Below are positions 7,651-15,534 of a stretch of DNA of 37,811 nucleotides, piece after piece. Origin of the DNA: Halobellus rufus. GTDB lineage: Archaea > Halobacteriota > Halobacteria > Halobacteriales > Haloferacaceae. Every line of letters begins with the position of its first letter. Positions within the stretch are counted from its first letter, which is position 1. The translations under genes were made by a program, and so were the position numbers. Under the pieces are notes generated by a model. The model had not been told where the DNA came from. It was given only the letters and a program-made list of their open reading frames with translations, and made no database searches. Where the stretch lies: positions 1-37,811 of the forward strand of contig NZ_BBJO01000004.1 in assembly GCF_000739575.1 (NCBI RefSeq), in the 5' to 3' direction.

Positions 7651-9257
7651 CGCTCCAACGTGATGTTCGCCACGGGATTCGAATCGGCCGCGCGGAGTTC
7701 GTTCGGAGCCTTCGCGGCTACACCGGGAACACGCGCCGACTTGCCGGGTTGGGAATTGCGGTCCTGTTCTTTGGAGGGAACCTCCTGTTTGCGCTTCCGA
7801 CCGCGTATCTGCTGGGTCGCACGGCGCGCTCTCTCACGGCGATTCCGTTTTTCGGGCTTGTAACAACCGCTGTCCCTGTCGTGCTCGTTCTGTTGGCGAT
7901 GTTGCGGACATTGGAACGGATCGGTAGCATCGAAGCCGAGGATCTCGTTCTGACAGCAGTCCACCCACGTGCGGTGGTTCTCGGGCTCATCACTGCCGAG
8001 ATCGGACGGCTACTCTTGTGGTTCGGACTCCCGATCGGGGCATTCGTTGTTGCGTTCGCACTGGGGTTGGGATCGCCATCACTCCTCGTTACAGGCGCGC
8101 TCGTCACGGTCCCACTCGTCTGTTGTGCTGCTGTCTGGGGATACGCCGGTGGGCTTGGTGTCTTGCGGCTCCTCCGTCGGCTTCCGGGCGTGCGCCGGCT
8201 CTTGAAAGTGGGGGGTGTTCTCGCAATGGTTGCTGCCGTCGTCGCCTCCCAATTCGTCGGGCAGTATATCGTTGAGGTTGACCGATCGGTACAATGGCTG
8301 CGCTCGGTAGCGACGTTCGACCCGCTCGTTGAGTATGTTGCGCTCGTGTTTGTCGGTACACCACTTGCACAGCCGACGTCAATCCGTGCGGTAGCGGTCC
8401 TCGGTGGAATACTCGCCTTGACTCCGATTGGACTCGCGGTGGCCAGCAAACAGGCCTCTGTGCTCTGGTTTACGGATGCACCGATCGGAAACTCGTCCAA
8501 ACAGGTGCGCCGATCGAGCGGTGGCTTCACTGCCCCCCGGCCGTTCGCGTGGACCAAACCGGGCCGCATCGCGTGGGGTGTTCTCGTGCGCGGTCGTCGT
8601 CGTCCACAGGAACTGAGCCATCTCCTGATGATTCTCTTTTTCATCGGTCCGTTCGGAACGACCATCGTTCAGTCGTCGAATGACGCGATCGGGATTCTTG
8701 TCGCAGGGATGGGTGTCGGTCTGGGGACGTTCCTTGCGGGCGCAACGTTCGGCTTGAACCCGCTCGGAGACGACCGCCCACAGTTGCCGCTGCTGTTATT
8801 GACTCAAACGTCGCCACGAGTCCTCGTCCGGGGACGGTTGCTCGCTGGCGTTGCTGTCGGGCTCCCGGCTGCTGTGCTCATCCCGATTGCGTCGGTCGCG
8901 CTCGGAACACCGGTGCTGCGAGCTATCGCCTTCGCTGTCGCCGGGATCGGAACGTGTCTTGCTGCGGGGACGTTCGCGCTCGGTCTCGGTGCGACGTACC
9001 CGATATACGAGGAGCGTGAGTTCTGGGGGACTGAAACAGTTGTTCCATCAACGCTTGTGATGCTAGGGTACCTATTCATCGTCGGTGCGGGGACGGTTCT
9101 TGGCTTGCTAGTGACCTGGTTTGCGGTCTCTGGCAATCTCGTCTTCACCCCCGTCTTCCTCATAAGCTTCGGGCTGTATCTGCTGTTGACTGTCGGGATC
9201 CCATATGGAGCGTACCGCTACGCAATTCGACGATATCGACATTATTTGTTCGATTGA
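7647..9257 (+). CDS. ABC transporter permease (exporter type)
   Basis: This 536-residue polytopic membrane protein has about ten to twelve hydrophobic helices in two halves, separated by a cytoplasmic loop (~280-330, with RPFAWTKPGRIAWG). It is the membrane partner of the ATPase at 6874 and is translationally coupled to it. The substrate is unknown. The stop codon lies in TTGACATCC, the conserved right-end sequence of the adjacent IS at 9254, so the IS insertion provides the stop and the native C-terminus may have been slightly different. Confidence 0.82.
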   Translation: MTLQRDVRHGIRIGRAEFVRSLRGYTGNTRRLAGLGIAVLFFGGNLLFALPTAYLLGRTARSLTAIPFFGLVTTAVPVVLVLLAMLRTLERIGSIEAEDLVLTAVHPRAVVLGLITAEIGRLLLWFGLPIGAFVVAFALGLGSPSLLVTGALVTVPLVCCAAVWGYAGGLGVLRLLRRLPGVRRLLKVGGVLAMVAAVVASQFVGQYIVEVDRSVQWLRSVATFDPLVEYVALVFVGTPLAQPTSIRAVAVLGGILALTPIGLAVASKQASVLWFTDAPIGNSSKQVRRSSGGFTAPRPFAWTKPGRIAWGVLVRGRRRPQELSHLLMILFFIGPFGTTIVQSSNDAIGILVAGMGVGLGTFLAGATFGLNPLGDDRPQLPLLLLTQTSPRVLVRGRLLAGVAVGLPAAVLIPIASVALGTPVLRAIAFAVAGIGTCLAAGTFALGLGATYPIYEEREFWGTETVVPSTLVMLGYLFIVGAGTVLGLLVTWFAVSGNLVFTPVFLISFGLYLLLTVGIPYGAYRYAIRRYRHYLFD

Positions 9258-10720
9258 CATCCTCCCCGCCCTGAAGGGCGAGGATTCCCGACCGCCGTTG
9301 GGATATTGTGGTTTACGACGTTACGTGTTCTTGAGGTGCGAACGCACCAGTTTCCTTGTCAAACAAGAACGTCGATGGCTGTGCCAACCAGCCGTTACTC
9401 CTATCCTCTCCGTGAGGATTCGGAGATACTTTCTGCCGAATGTTCTCAGCACCGTTCACATCCGCGTTCGCCACCGTCTCACACTCATCACAGACGTACA
9501 ACCCACGCTCCACGCGGTTCGCCTTCCGCTTCCGACCACAACACGAACACGACTTCGACGTGTCCCGCTCAGACACTTGCTTGACCGTGATGCCGTCCAT
9601 CTCGGCTTTGTACGCAAGCATCGAAGTAAAGCGGTCGAACGCCCACGAATGCAGGTCGAGATTGCCGTGTTTCCCCCATTTTTTTGACTCGTCGGTCTCC
9701 CCGTCCTCGCGGATGCCAGAGAGGTCGCCAACCACGATCGTACCAACACCTTCGTCCACACATCGCTGAACGATGTGTTTCGAGAGCGTGTGGAAGTAGT
9801 GAGTGCGACGAGCCGAGTTCTTCTGGTTCAACCGCGTAGCTTGCTCGGAGTCAGAATCGTCACACTGTGAGAGTCGCTTGCTGAAGTAGTAGTCATCCTG
9901 CTTCAAGCAGTTGAGCGGGTATAGTTCGCTGTGACCTTCTTCGTAGGCGAGTGCGGCGAAGTTGTTAATGCCGAGGTCAACACCCACGGTCTTCTCACCG
10001 GGAGCTTCAGAAACCTCGATCTCGACTTTGCAGACGAAGTGGAGTTCCCACTCGTCGCCGGTCCAGACAGCCCGAACCTGTTGCACGGTCTCGACGGTGG
10101 AGAGGTCAACGTCGGGACGAGTCTGGTATTCGCAGAGGATGAAATCCGACCAGTATGCTTTGAGGTTCGAGCCTTTGCTGAGGCGGACTCGCTCGTAGTT
10201 GGTGTCGAGTTTGAAGCCGGCGGCTTTGAACGTGACCGTGCTTCGGGGGTGGTCGTCGCCGTGTTTGCGGTACTTCGGCGGGTTGGCTCTCGTGTCTCCG
10301 TTGCGTCGTTTGCCGTACCAGCCGTTGAACGCTTCAGCGAGTTTTTGAAGGACTCGCTGACTTGACTGAGAATGCAGGTCATCGTAGCGTTCGTGCGACT
10401 TCAGGTAGGTGGTGAGTTCGTTGTGACCGGGAATGTGGCCGATTTCAGACCACACTCGGTCGCAGACCCACCGTCCGACGTTCCAGAGTTTCGAGGCCGC
10501 GAACCCGAGCGAATCAAGGTCGTCAGACACCTGTTGGTGGTTCCGAATGGAAGCAGTGTAGGTGCGGGTAACGACCTGTTTCGCCATACGTAACCTATGT
10601 AGTCAGGGTTACTTGAGAAGAGGGATTGGAGCGTGGAATATCCAGCCGTGCAATCGAACGGTGGATTGCGTAGGAGTTGTCGGATTCATCCCCGCCCTGA
10701 AGGTCGGGGCTTTCTACTCG
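9254..10720 (-). mobile_element. IS200/IS605-group element, tnpB only, second family (copy a)
   Basis: This single-gene element has hairpin ends. The right end is TTGACATCC followed by a hairpin around GCCCTGAAGGGC (9268-9280). The left end is a GTCGGATTCATCC box followed by a CCCCG...CGGGG hairpin (10690-10709). The same end boxes bracket the tnpB at 17538-18857. No tnpA is present, so movement would need a transposase supplied elsewhere. It lies exactly at the 3' end of the ABC permease gene. Confidence 0.8.
9313..10587 (-). CDS. tnpB: TnpB-family protein, second family, Gly at usual RuvC-II Glu
   Basis: This 424-residue TnpB has RuvC motif I D204 (GVDLG), motif III D376 (NADVNGAENI) and a zinc ribbon (C347, C350, C366, C369). 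The canonical motif II Glu of VEDL is Gly here (IVVGDLSGIRED, G287). Known TnpB/Fanzor lineages with this substitution use a Glu at another position, so it is not necessarily inactive; E294 in the following RED is one candidate. The frame is intact and full length. It is homologous to the protein at 17538 (shared HSQSSQRVL, AEAFN.WYGK, RANPP). Confidence 0.9.
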   Translation of the reverse strand: MAKQVVTRTYTASIRNHQQVSDDLDSLGFAASKLWNVGRWVCDRVWSEIGHIPGHNELTTYLKSHERYDDLHSQSSQRVLQKLAEAFNGWYGKRRNGDTRANPPKYRKHGDDHPRSTVTFKAAGFKLDTNYERVRLSKGSNLKAYWSDFILCEYQTRPDVDLSTVETVQQVRAVWTGDEWELHFVCKVEIEVSEAPGEKTVGVDLGINNFAALAYEEGHSELYPLNCLKQDDYYFSKRLSQCDDSDSEQATRLNQKNSARRTHYFHTLSKHIVQRCVDEGVGTIVVGDLSGIREDGETDESKKWGKHGNLDLHSWAFDRFTSMLAYKAEMDGITVKQVSERDTSKSCSCCGRKRKANRVERGLYVCDECETVANADVNGAENIRQKVSPNPHGEDRSNGWLAQPSTFLFDKETGAFAPQEHVTS

Positions 10721-10744
10721 TAGCCCCGTAACTGTCTCCGTACA

Positions 10745-10862
10745 CTACTGCACCCCCTACTCCCTCGGCACTCCGCGCCTCAGCCATAGCAGATGGGCTT
10801 TGCTGTGGAGTCTCGGCGATCAGCCTCCACCCCCGCCAAGAGGCCGGTGACTCTTGCCGTTC
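10745..10862 (-). repeat. Relic 3' end of a tnpB element
   Basis: The string CTACTCCCTCGGC (10758) followed by GCGCCTC, then GGTGACTCTTGC near 10847 and GTTCAACACTCC, matches the order of blocks in the element at 37325-37500 (CTACTCCCTCGGC, GCGCCTC, GGTGACTCTTGC, GTTCAACGTCCC). It appears to be a leftover 3'/right-end segment of that tnpB family, without coding sequence. Confidence 0.5.
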
Positions 10863-10884
10863 AACACTCCGTTATCAATTTGCG

Positions 10885-11826
10885 TCAGGAAGTTTCGTTC
10901 ACGTAGAGTCCGTAGCGATAGAGTGCGTCATCGTACCAGAGGAGCTTCCCGTTCGCTGCCGTGTCGACAGCGCCGAGGTGGAGTGCCTTGAGAAGAGTGA
11001 CGAACGAGTCAGGAAGCGGTGCAGTCTCTGATAACGAGCCTCGGTCGATCGTTTGGTCGAGATGATCTCGTACATCCTTGGAGAGTTCGTCTGCGGTGAG
11101 CGTCGCATCGATTCGAGAGCCAAACACGACGTCACGGAATTGCCGACGTGAACTCGCCACGTTGACAGCCACGGCGGTGTAGGCCGTTTCGACGATTCGT
11201 TCGGTTGTGACGTGGACTCGGTAGGCCCACGTGCCGTCTTCGGTCATCGTAACAACGTGCCCATCAAGTTCGCCGGTTCCCAGTCGACTGTCTTCTTCGA
11301 CCGGACGGCGAAGCACGTACTCATCTCCTCGTAAGAGTTCCGCCGTACTGGTTCTCCCATCGGTCAGCGTGTACGAGTGCAGGATCTTGAGAACCCGCGC
11401 ACTCGGCCGTTCGAGTGTGTCGATCAGGAGTGCGTCTTCGGGGACGTCCTCTTCCGGGACGGGAGTGACTCCCACCAGTGACCGTTCTACACGTTCTCGT
11501 CCGGTGACGACGTGTTTCGTCTGAAAGTATGACCCGTCGTGTTCCACGTACGCGTCGCTTGGCAAAGGTTTGTACCCGTAGGTCGTGTGTCGGCCCTCGG
11601 GCACGATCGCTTGTAACGCGGTTCGAGCTGGTGCACCGAATAACGCATCGTCATCAGGTTCGTACAGTGCATACGCTGTCGGGGATGTCTCGATCGCGTC
11701 GACATGCAGCGTGTACTCTTCGGTCGGGTCTTCCCTGTTGAGGACACTGGTCGCTGAACACCCTGCCAGTGCTGTGAGGGACACGGCGCCGGCCGCTTGG
11801 AGGAGGTATCGTCGTGTCGGGACCAT
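10885..11826 (-). CDS. Lipoprotein of unknown function
   Basis: The 313 residues begin with MVPTRRYLLQAAGAVSLTAL and the lipobox LAGC, a Tat-type signal followed by lipid attachment. The mature protein is acidic, with segments such as YALYEPDDDALF and a C-terminal LLWYDDALYRYGLYVNE. I recognise no enzyme motif. It stands alone between two IS elements. Similar lipoproteins accompany the two ABC operons, but no link to a transporter is visible here. Confidence 0.75.
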   Translation of the reverse strand: MVPTRRYLLQAAGAVSLTALAGCSATSVLNREDPTEEYTLHVDAIETSPTAYALYEPDDDALFGAPARTALQAIVPEGRHTTYGYKPLPSDAYVEHDGSYFQTKHVVTGRERVERSLVGVTPVPEEDVPEDALLIDTLERPSARVLKILHSYTLTDGRTSTAELLRGDEYVLRRPVEEDSRLGTGELDGHVVTMTEDGTWAYRVHVTTERIVETAYTAVAVNVASSRRQFRDVVFGSRIDATLTADELSKDVRDHLDQTIDRGSLSETAPLPDSFVTLLKALHLGAVDTAANGKLLWYDDALYRYGLYVNETS

Positions 11827-11913
11827 ACTATGTACGCGGCGTTCCGACTATTTTGATTTACCTGAATTGAGGTGCTAAGGCCCCTTCCTCAACGAGCAAC
11901 CGGATACAGCGTT

Positions 11914-11959
11914 CACAAGAGCTCCGCTCTTGTGCGCGAACGAGACGCAAAGCGTCTCG
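11914..11959. repeat. Paired hairpin, pair 1
   Basis: Two perfect inverted repeats: arms CACAAGAGC/GCTCTTGTG with loop TCC (11914-11934) and arms CGAGACGC/GCGTCTCG with loop AAA (11941-11959). They are separated by 6 nt (CGCGAA) and followed by TCAACG. The pair lies in the left end of the tnpB element and is missing from the matching place in copy 1. Confidence 0.85.
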
Positions 11960-12048
11960 TCAACGCCGCACGGTTCTCAGAAACGTTCGACGCTCGGCCC
12001 ACAGGGCCACCGCCACATTTATGTTGAAATTAAGTGTAAACACAGGCG

Positions 12049-12189
12049 ATGGATAAACACGAAATCGAAGGCCACGAAGTCATCGAAGGAACGGCCAAAG
12101 CCACCGGCAACGGCGCTCATGTCCTTGTCCCGAAACGATGGCGTGGCGCGGACGTGAAAGTCGTCAGAACTACCGGCCCCGACGAGTAG
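12049..12189 (+). CDS. DUF2080-type transposon-encoded small protein, copy 2
   Basis: The 46 residues begin MDKHEIEGHEVIEG and include KATGNGAHVLVPKRWRG. They match the 47-residue protein of the first element closely and end 9 nt before the tnpB start. The family resembles small AbrB-like DUF2080 proteins found in haloarchaeal tnpB elements. Conservation of the frame between the two copies supports translation. Function unknown. Confidence 0.75.
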   Translation: MDKHEIEGHEVIEGTAKATGNGAHVLVPKRWRGADVKVVRTTGPDE

Positions 12190-12198
12190 CACCACCCG

Positions 12199-13485
12199 AT
12201 GAACTACAACTACAGGTATCGACTCCGACCGTCCGACGCCCTCGAAGAACAGTTAGCGTGGACTGTCGATACCTGTAGACAGGTCTACAACCACTTCCTC
12301 CACCGCCTGAATCGGAACGACGACACCTCGTCGTACTCCGAACAGAAACTCCTGCCGAGTCTCAAGAAGTGGTGGAGCGACCTGAAAACCGTTCACTCGA
12401 AGGTGCTACAGAAGGTCGTTCAGCGGCTGTACGACAACCTCTCGACACTCCAAGGCCGGAAAGAGAACGGCTACCGCGTTGGGGCGCTCAAGTGGAAAGC
12501 ACCGGGTGAGTACCGCAGTTTCACCTACAGTCAATCCGGCTTCAAGCTCAAGAACACGAGCGGTCGGACCCGACTGTGGCTCTCGAAACTCGGAGAAATC
12601 CCCATCACCTTCCACCGCGACCTCCCCGACGACGCCGAAATCAAGACCGTCACCGTCAAACGCGAACCGACTGGGAAGTGGTACGCCATCCTCGGTGTCG
12701 AAACCCCGAACAACCCACCGGAGAAGCCGGAGAGTCCCGAGAAATGCGTTGGCATCGACGTGGGGATTCTCAAGTACGCCCACGACACGGACGGAACCGC
12801 CGTCGAATCTCTCGACCTGTCCGCCGAGCGTGAGCGGTTGGAACGCGCCCAACGCAACCTCTCGCGGAAACAGCACGGGTCTGCGAATTGGGAGAAACAG
12901 CGCCGAGTTGTGGCCGAACGCCACGCCGAGTTGAAGAACAAGCGCCGCGACTTTCTTCACAAACTCTCGAACTACTATGCCCGCGAATACGACCTCGTGG
13001 CCGTAGAGGATTTGGACGCAAAGGGGTTGGTCGAGCTACCGGGCAACTCTCGGAACCGCGCAGGCGCAGCGTGGGGGACGTTCCTGCGGATGCTGGAGTA
13101 CAAGTGTGAACACGAAGGGACTCACTTCGTCGCCGTGAACCCGAGAGGGACGACAAAAGAGTGCGCGTCCTGCGGAGTTTCGACCGAGAAGCCGTTGTGG
13201 ATTCGGGAACACTCGTGCCCGGCGTGTGGGTTTGAAGTGGATAGGGACGCGAACGCGGCGTGGAACATTCTTTCTCGCGGTATCAGGAAGCGGTTAGGAG
13301 CGGGACGCTCCGAATCAACGTCCCCAGAAATCGAAGATTTCTGGTGTGCGGACGAATCGCGTAGCGATTCGTCAACGCCTGTGGAGACTGCGCTCCCTGT
13401 GGACACCCCCGTGTCTGCAAAGCGCGTCGTGGAAACAGGAAGCCCTACCCTCAAGGAGCGAACGGAGTCAGCTGTGAGCGAGTAG
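12199..13485 (+). CDS. tnpB: TnpB RNA-guided endonuclease (IS1341 type), copy 2 with tail insertion
   Basis: This 428-residue protein is near-identical in layout to the TnpB at 590-1825: RuvC D187 (GIDVG), E270 (VEDL), D350 (DRDANAA) and the zinc ribbon CASCG...CPACG. After GAGRSES it has a 19-residue insertion encoded by 13321-13377, which is a paired hairpin inserted in frame. It then rejoins the homologue at TPVETALP. The tail region overlaps the presumed omega-RNA gene, so the insert would also alter the guide RNA scaffold. The catalytic triad is intact, so the enzyme may be active. Confidence 0.93.
   Translation: MNYNYRYRLRPSDALEEQLAWTVDTCRQVYNHFLHRLNRNDDTSSYSEQKLLPSLKKWWSDLKTVHSKVLQKVVQRLYDNLSTLQGRKENGYRVGALKWKAPGEYRSFTYSQSGFKLKNTSGRTRLWLSKLGEIPITFHRDLPDDAEIKTVTVKREPTGKWYAILGVETPNNPPEKPESPEKCVGIDVGILKYAHDTDGTAVESLDLSAERERLERAQRNLSRKQHGSANWEKQRRVVAERHAELKNKRRDFLHKLSNYYAREYDLVAVEDLDAKGLVELPGNSRNRAGAAWGTFLRMLEYKCEHEGTHFVAVNPRGTTKECASCGVSTEKPLWIREHSCPACGFEVDRDANAAWNILSRGIRKRLGAGRSESTSPEIEDFWCADESRSDSSTPVETALPVDTPVSAKRVVETGSPTLKERTESAVSE
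13321..13377. repeat. Paired hairpin, pair 2, inserted in tnpB tail
   Basis: A 57-bp insertion relative to copy 1 contains arms CCAGAAATC/GATTTCTGG with loop GAA (13324-13344) and arms GACGAATCGC/GCGATTCGTC with loop GTA (13351-13373), separated by 6 nt (TGTGCG). TCAACG is found on both sides (13315-13320 and 13372-13377), as a target duplication would leave. Its length is a multiple of three, so the tnpB frame stays open. Confidence 0.88.
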
Positions 13486-13500
13486 GGTGGGGTAGTTCAC

Positions 13501-13836
13501 CGGAAGAGCGGTATCGTTTCTCGAAACGTGCAGCGAGTCGACCTTGGAAAAGTCCAGAATACGACGTACTCACAAGGGTTCTTCGGTCAACAGTTCGGTT
13601 ACGGGACCGTTGAGATGTCGACCGCTGGGGGATCTGGCGTCGAACTCACATTCGACTCGATTTCGGACCCGAAGCGAGTGCAGGAACTCATCAATACACA
13701 GACGAAAGATGATGGGTCCGACCGTCCCGACGACAAAACTGCTGTCCTCGATGAGATCCTGACCGAACTACGAGCGATCAGGACCGCTGTGGAAGCCCCT
13801 GATCACAAAGATGCCAGCACTTCTGATGAGTTATGA
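13501..13836 (+). pseudogene. PH-domain (YdbT-like) protein, 5' half removed by IS
   Basis: The open frame runs straight out of the IS right end (RKSGIVSRNVQRVDLGKVQN) and continues as TTYSQGFFGQQFGYGTVEM to EL. This is the C-terminal half of a bacterial-type PH domain, in which a VxxxKIQN-type strand is followed by FGYGTVEV and a DPKRVQELI helix. An internal GTG at 13528 could restart translation and give 102 residues, but most of the domain and any membrane helices are missing. The stop overlaps the ATG of the next PH gene (ATGA), so these were a translationally coupled pair before the IS arrived. Confidence 0.7.
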
Positions 13837-14372
13837 CGGGTGACTGGTTGACACTGGATTCGGGTGAAACCGTTGCGTGGGACGGGCAGCCGAAGCTCAC
13901 GACTGCACTTCCGGGCGTCGGGATGGGAATCGCGCTTCTCATCGGGGCGGCGTGGCTCATCACCGTGCAGAACGAGATCGTCGTCGGGATCCTCCTTGGA
14001 GCCGCCGGCGTCATCGTCGGATTGTGGGCCTATCTCAGCGTCATAAACACTGAGTACGTCCTTTCTGATAGAGCAGTGTACTCAAAGCAAGGTGTTATCG
14101 GTATTCGGATTTCGGAGTCGTAGTTATCGAAAATTCAAAATTCCGCGTTCTCTCAGGACGCACTCGGTTCTGTTTTCGGATACGGTACTGTCACGCTCGA
14201 AATCGCAGGCGGGGATGATATTCAGCTTCGGCGGATTGAGGAACCCGAGACTGTCCGTCGCCTTGTTGACCACGCAACGGGTGAGGACATTCCTGGGAGT
14301 CTCGAACAGTGGCACGCAATCCTTGACGAAGTACGAGCTCTTCGGCAGGCGGTTGAGTCACAGGCATTGTAG
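13833..14372 (+). pseudogene. Membrane PH-domain protein interrupted by an in-frame TAG
   Basis: The first 96 codons encode a membrane-anchored PH-domain N-terminus (two helices, ~25-75, then NTEYVLSDRAVYSKQGVIG). A TAG at 14121-14123 is followed, with no frame change, by LSKIQNSAFSQDALGSVFGYGTV and the remainder of the PH domain, a LEQWHAILDEVRALRQAVE helix and a TAG at 14370-14372. The two parts together make a normal 179-codon protein that mirrors the preceding PH gene. A single-base change (for example from GAG) explains it. Readthrough is possible but there is no sign of it. Confidence 0.75.
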
Positions 14373-14493
14373 GCAGTGTCCATCGGGTTGACCAATATGC
14401 TATTACTCGCACATTGGGATATCTGTCGGTCGTAGTCGAAAAGACAATACGCTCGGGATATCAATAGCTGAAGCTCGGGGCCACGGAAATCAC

Positions 14494-14502
14494 TCAGTAC
14501 AG
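14494..14502 (+). repeat. TCAGTACAG motif (isolated copy)
   Basis: An exact copy of the 9-mer concentrated at 27.8-30.7 kb, in the longer context CACTCAGTACAG also seen at 28811 and 29755. It lies in the 259-bp gap between the PH pseudogene and the ABC permease. Confidence 0.45.
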
Positions 14503-14544
14503 ATTGCTCTCGGAGCACTGTAGCATCTACAGAATAAACAAAGC

Positions 14545-14590
14545 GAGCGCCTTGGGGCTTGACCCCGAGGCGGTTCACGGAAGGTGAAAA
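14545..14590 (-). repeat. Possible relic of a tnpB-element end hairpin
   Basis: On the minus strand GTGAACCGCCTCGGGGTCAA is followed by GCCCCAAGGCGC, giving a GCCTCGGGG/CCCCAAGGC hairpin. The layout resembles the hairpin at 32080-32190 and the right ends of the tnpB elements. No coding remnant adjoins it. Confidence 0.35.
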
Positions 14591-14631
14591 GAGAAATTCA
14601 CTTTTCAGAATAGCTAAGCGGACGACTGGAG

Positions 14632-15534
14632 ATGATCGGTCTGATGCGTTGGTCCCCGCTTGCACGCAAAGAGGCAAGAACAGTGATAACGTCGAAGGGA
14701 GTGTGGTTACTTGTCATTCTCATCGTTCTTTGGGGGTATCGTCCCAGCTATATTGGGTGGGATGGTCTCGGTGCGAATATTACTGCTGGGTACGTCCAGA
14801 TAGCTGGGACAGTGCTCCTCCCATTAGGAGTGCTTCTCTTGAGCTATCAGTCGATTGTTGGTGAACGGACCTCTGGAAGCGTGAAATTCATTCTCGGGCT
14901 CCCAGTGACGAGAACTGATGTACTTCTCGGGAAAATAGCTGGGCGAACAGTTGGTATCGCTGGCCCAGTCGCGGTTGCGTGCTTTGTTCTCGGTGGGATC
15001 GGATTGGTTGATCACGGTGTGTTCAACCCGGTCTTGTTCTTCGGGATGGTGCTCATCACGCTTGCGTACGTCGGCGTTCTCGTATCGATTGGTACGGCAA
15101 TATCTGCTGTCGCTAAGCGGACAGTCACAGCTGCCGGGACTGTGTTCGGCGTGATATTCCTTCCGCTAGTCCTGTTCTGGACGCAGATCAGCACGACGAT
15201 TTTCACACAGGTGACTGGCACGCCAGTCAATCCGTATGAGCCCCCAGCGTCCGGCCCGCTGTTCTTGCTACTTCGTTTGTCTCCTCACGGCGCGTATCGT
15301 GTCGTCTCAAACTGGCTGCTCGGTGTCGGTAACTCCGCCAACACATACAGCCACGTCCTCACGAAGCTAGAGCCGCAGACACAGACGAATGCGTACGTTG
15401 TCGAAGCGACGTTCGCACCCGGAACAGTACCGCTGTATCTCCACGAAGCGGTCGGAGTCCTGATTCTACTTATGTGGGCGGCCGTCCCATTAGGCTTCGC
15501 TCGCTATCACTTCGCCCGGGGGGATGCCGTGTGA
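14632..15534 (+). CDS. ABC-2 type transporter permease
   Basis: This 300-residue protein has about six membrane helices. The order is an N-terminal ARKEARTVITSKG amphipathic segment, the first helix, a cytoplasmic SIVGERTSGSVKFILGLPVTR loop and a large external loop (~195-265) before the last helix. The GERTSGSVKFILGLPVTR pattern is typical of the ABC-2 (NosY/YhgE-like) class. Its stop overlaps the GTG start of the ATPase. The substrate is unknown. Confidence 0.88.
   Translation: MIGLMRWSPLARKEARTVITSKGVWLLVILIVLWGYRPSYIGWDGLGANITAGYVQIAGTVLLPLGVLLLSYQSIVGERTSGSVKFILGLPVTRTDVLLGKIAGRTVGIAGPVAVACFVLGGIGLVDHGVFNPVLFFGMVLITLAYVGVLVSIGTAISAVAKRTVTAAGTVFGVIFLPLVLFWTQISTTIFTQVTGTPVNPYEPPASGPLFLLLRLSPHGAYRVVSNWLLGVGNSANTYSHVLTKLEPQTQTNAYVVEATFAPGTVPLYLHEAVGVLILLMWAAVPLGFARYHFARGDAV

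Larger units (their letters stand above)
11871..13500 (+). mobile_element. IS200/IS605-group element, tnpB only (copy 2), with DUF2080 gene
   Basis: This is the second copy of the element at 585-2124. The left end is GGTGCTAAGGCCCCTTCCTC and the right end is GGGTGGGGTAGTTCAC at 13485-13500. Unlike copy 1, it contains two paired-hairpin inserts, one in the left end (11914-11959) and one inside the tnpB tail (13324-13373). It has removed the 5' half of a PH-domain gene on its right. Confidence 0.85.

Noticed and set aside
7718..8665. 315-residue minus-strand ORF inside the ABC permease
   Set aside because: Ser/Thr/Arg-rich low-complexity shadow of a GC-rich gene; the plus-strand frame is a clear membrane protein.
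11941..11959. Short hairpins as ordinary transcription terminators
   Set aside because: They occur in twos with fixed spacing, one pair lies inside the tnpB coding frame, and no U-run follows, so termination does not explain them.
14121..14123. TAG as a pyrrolysine codon
   Set aside because: Haloarchaea are not generally known to encode pyrrolysine outside methylamine-using lineages, and the PH domain gives no reason for it; a nonsense mutation is simpler.
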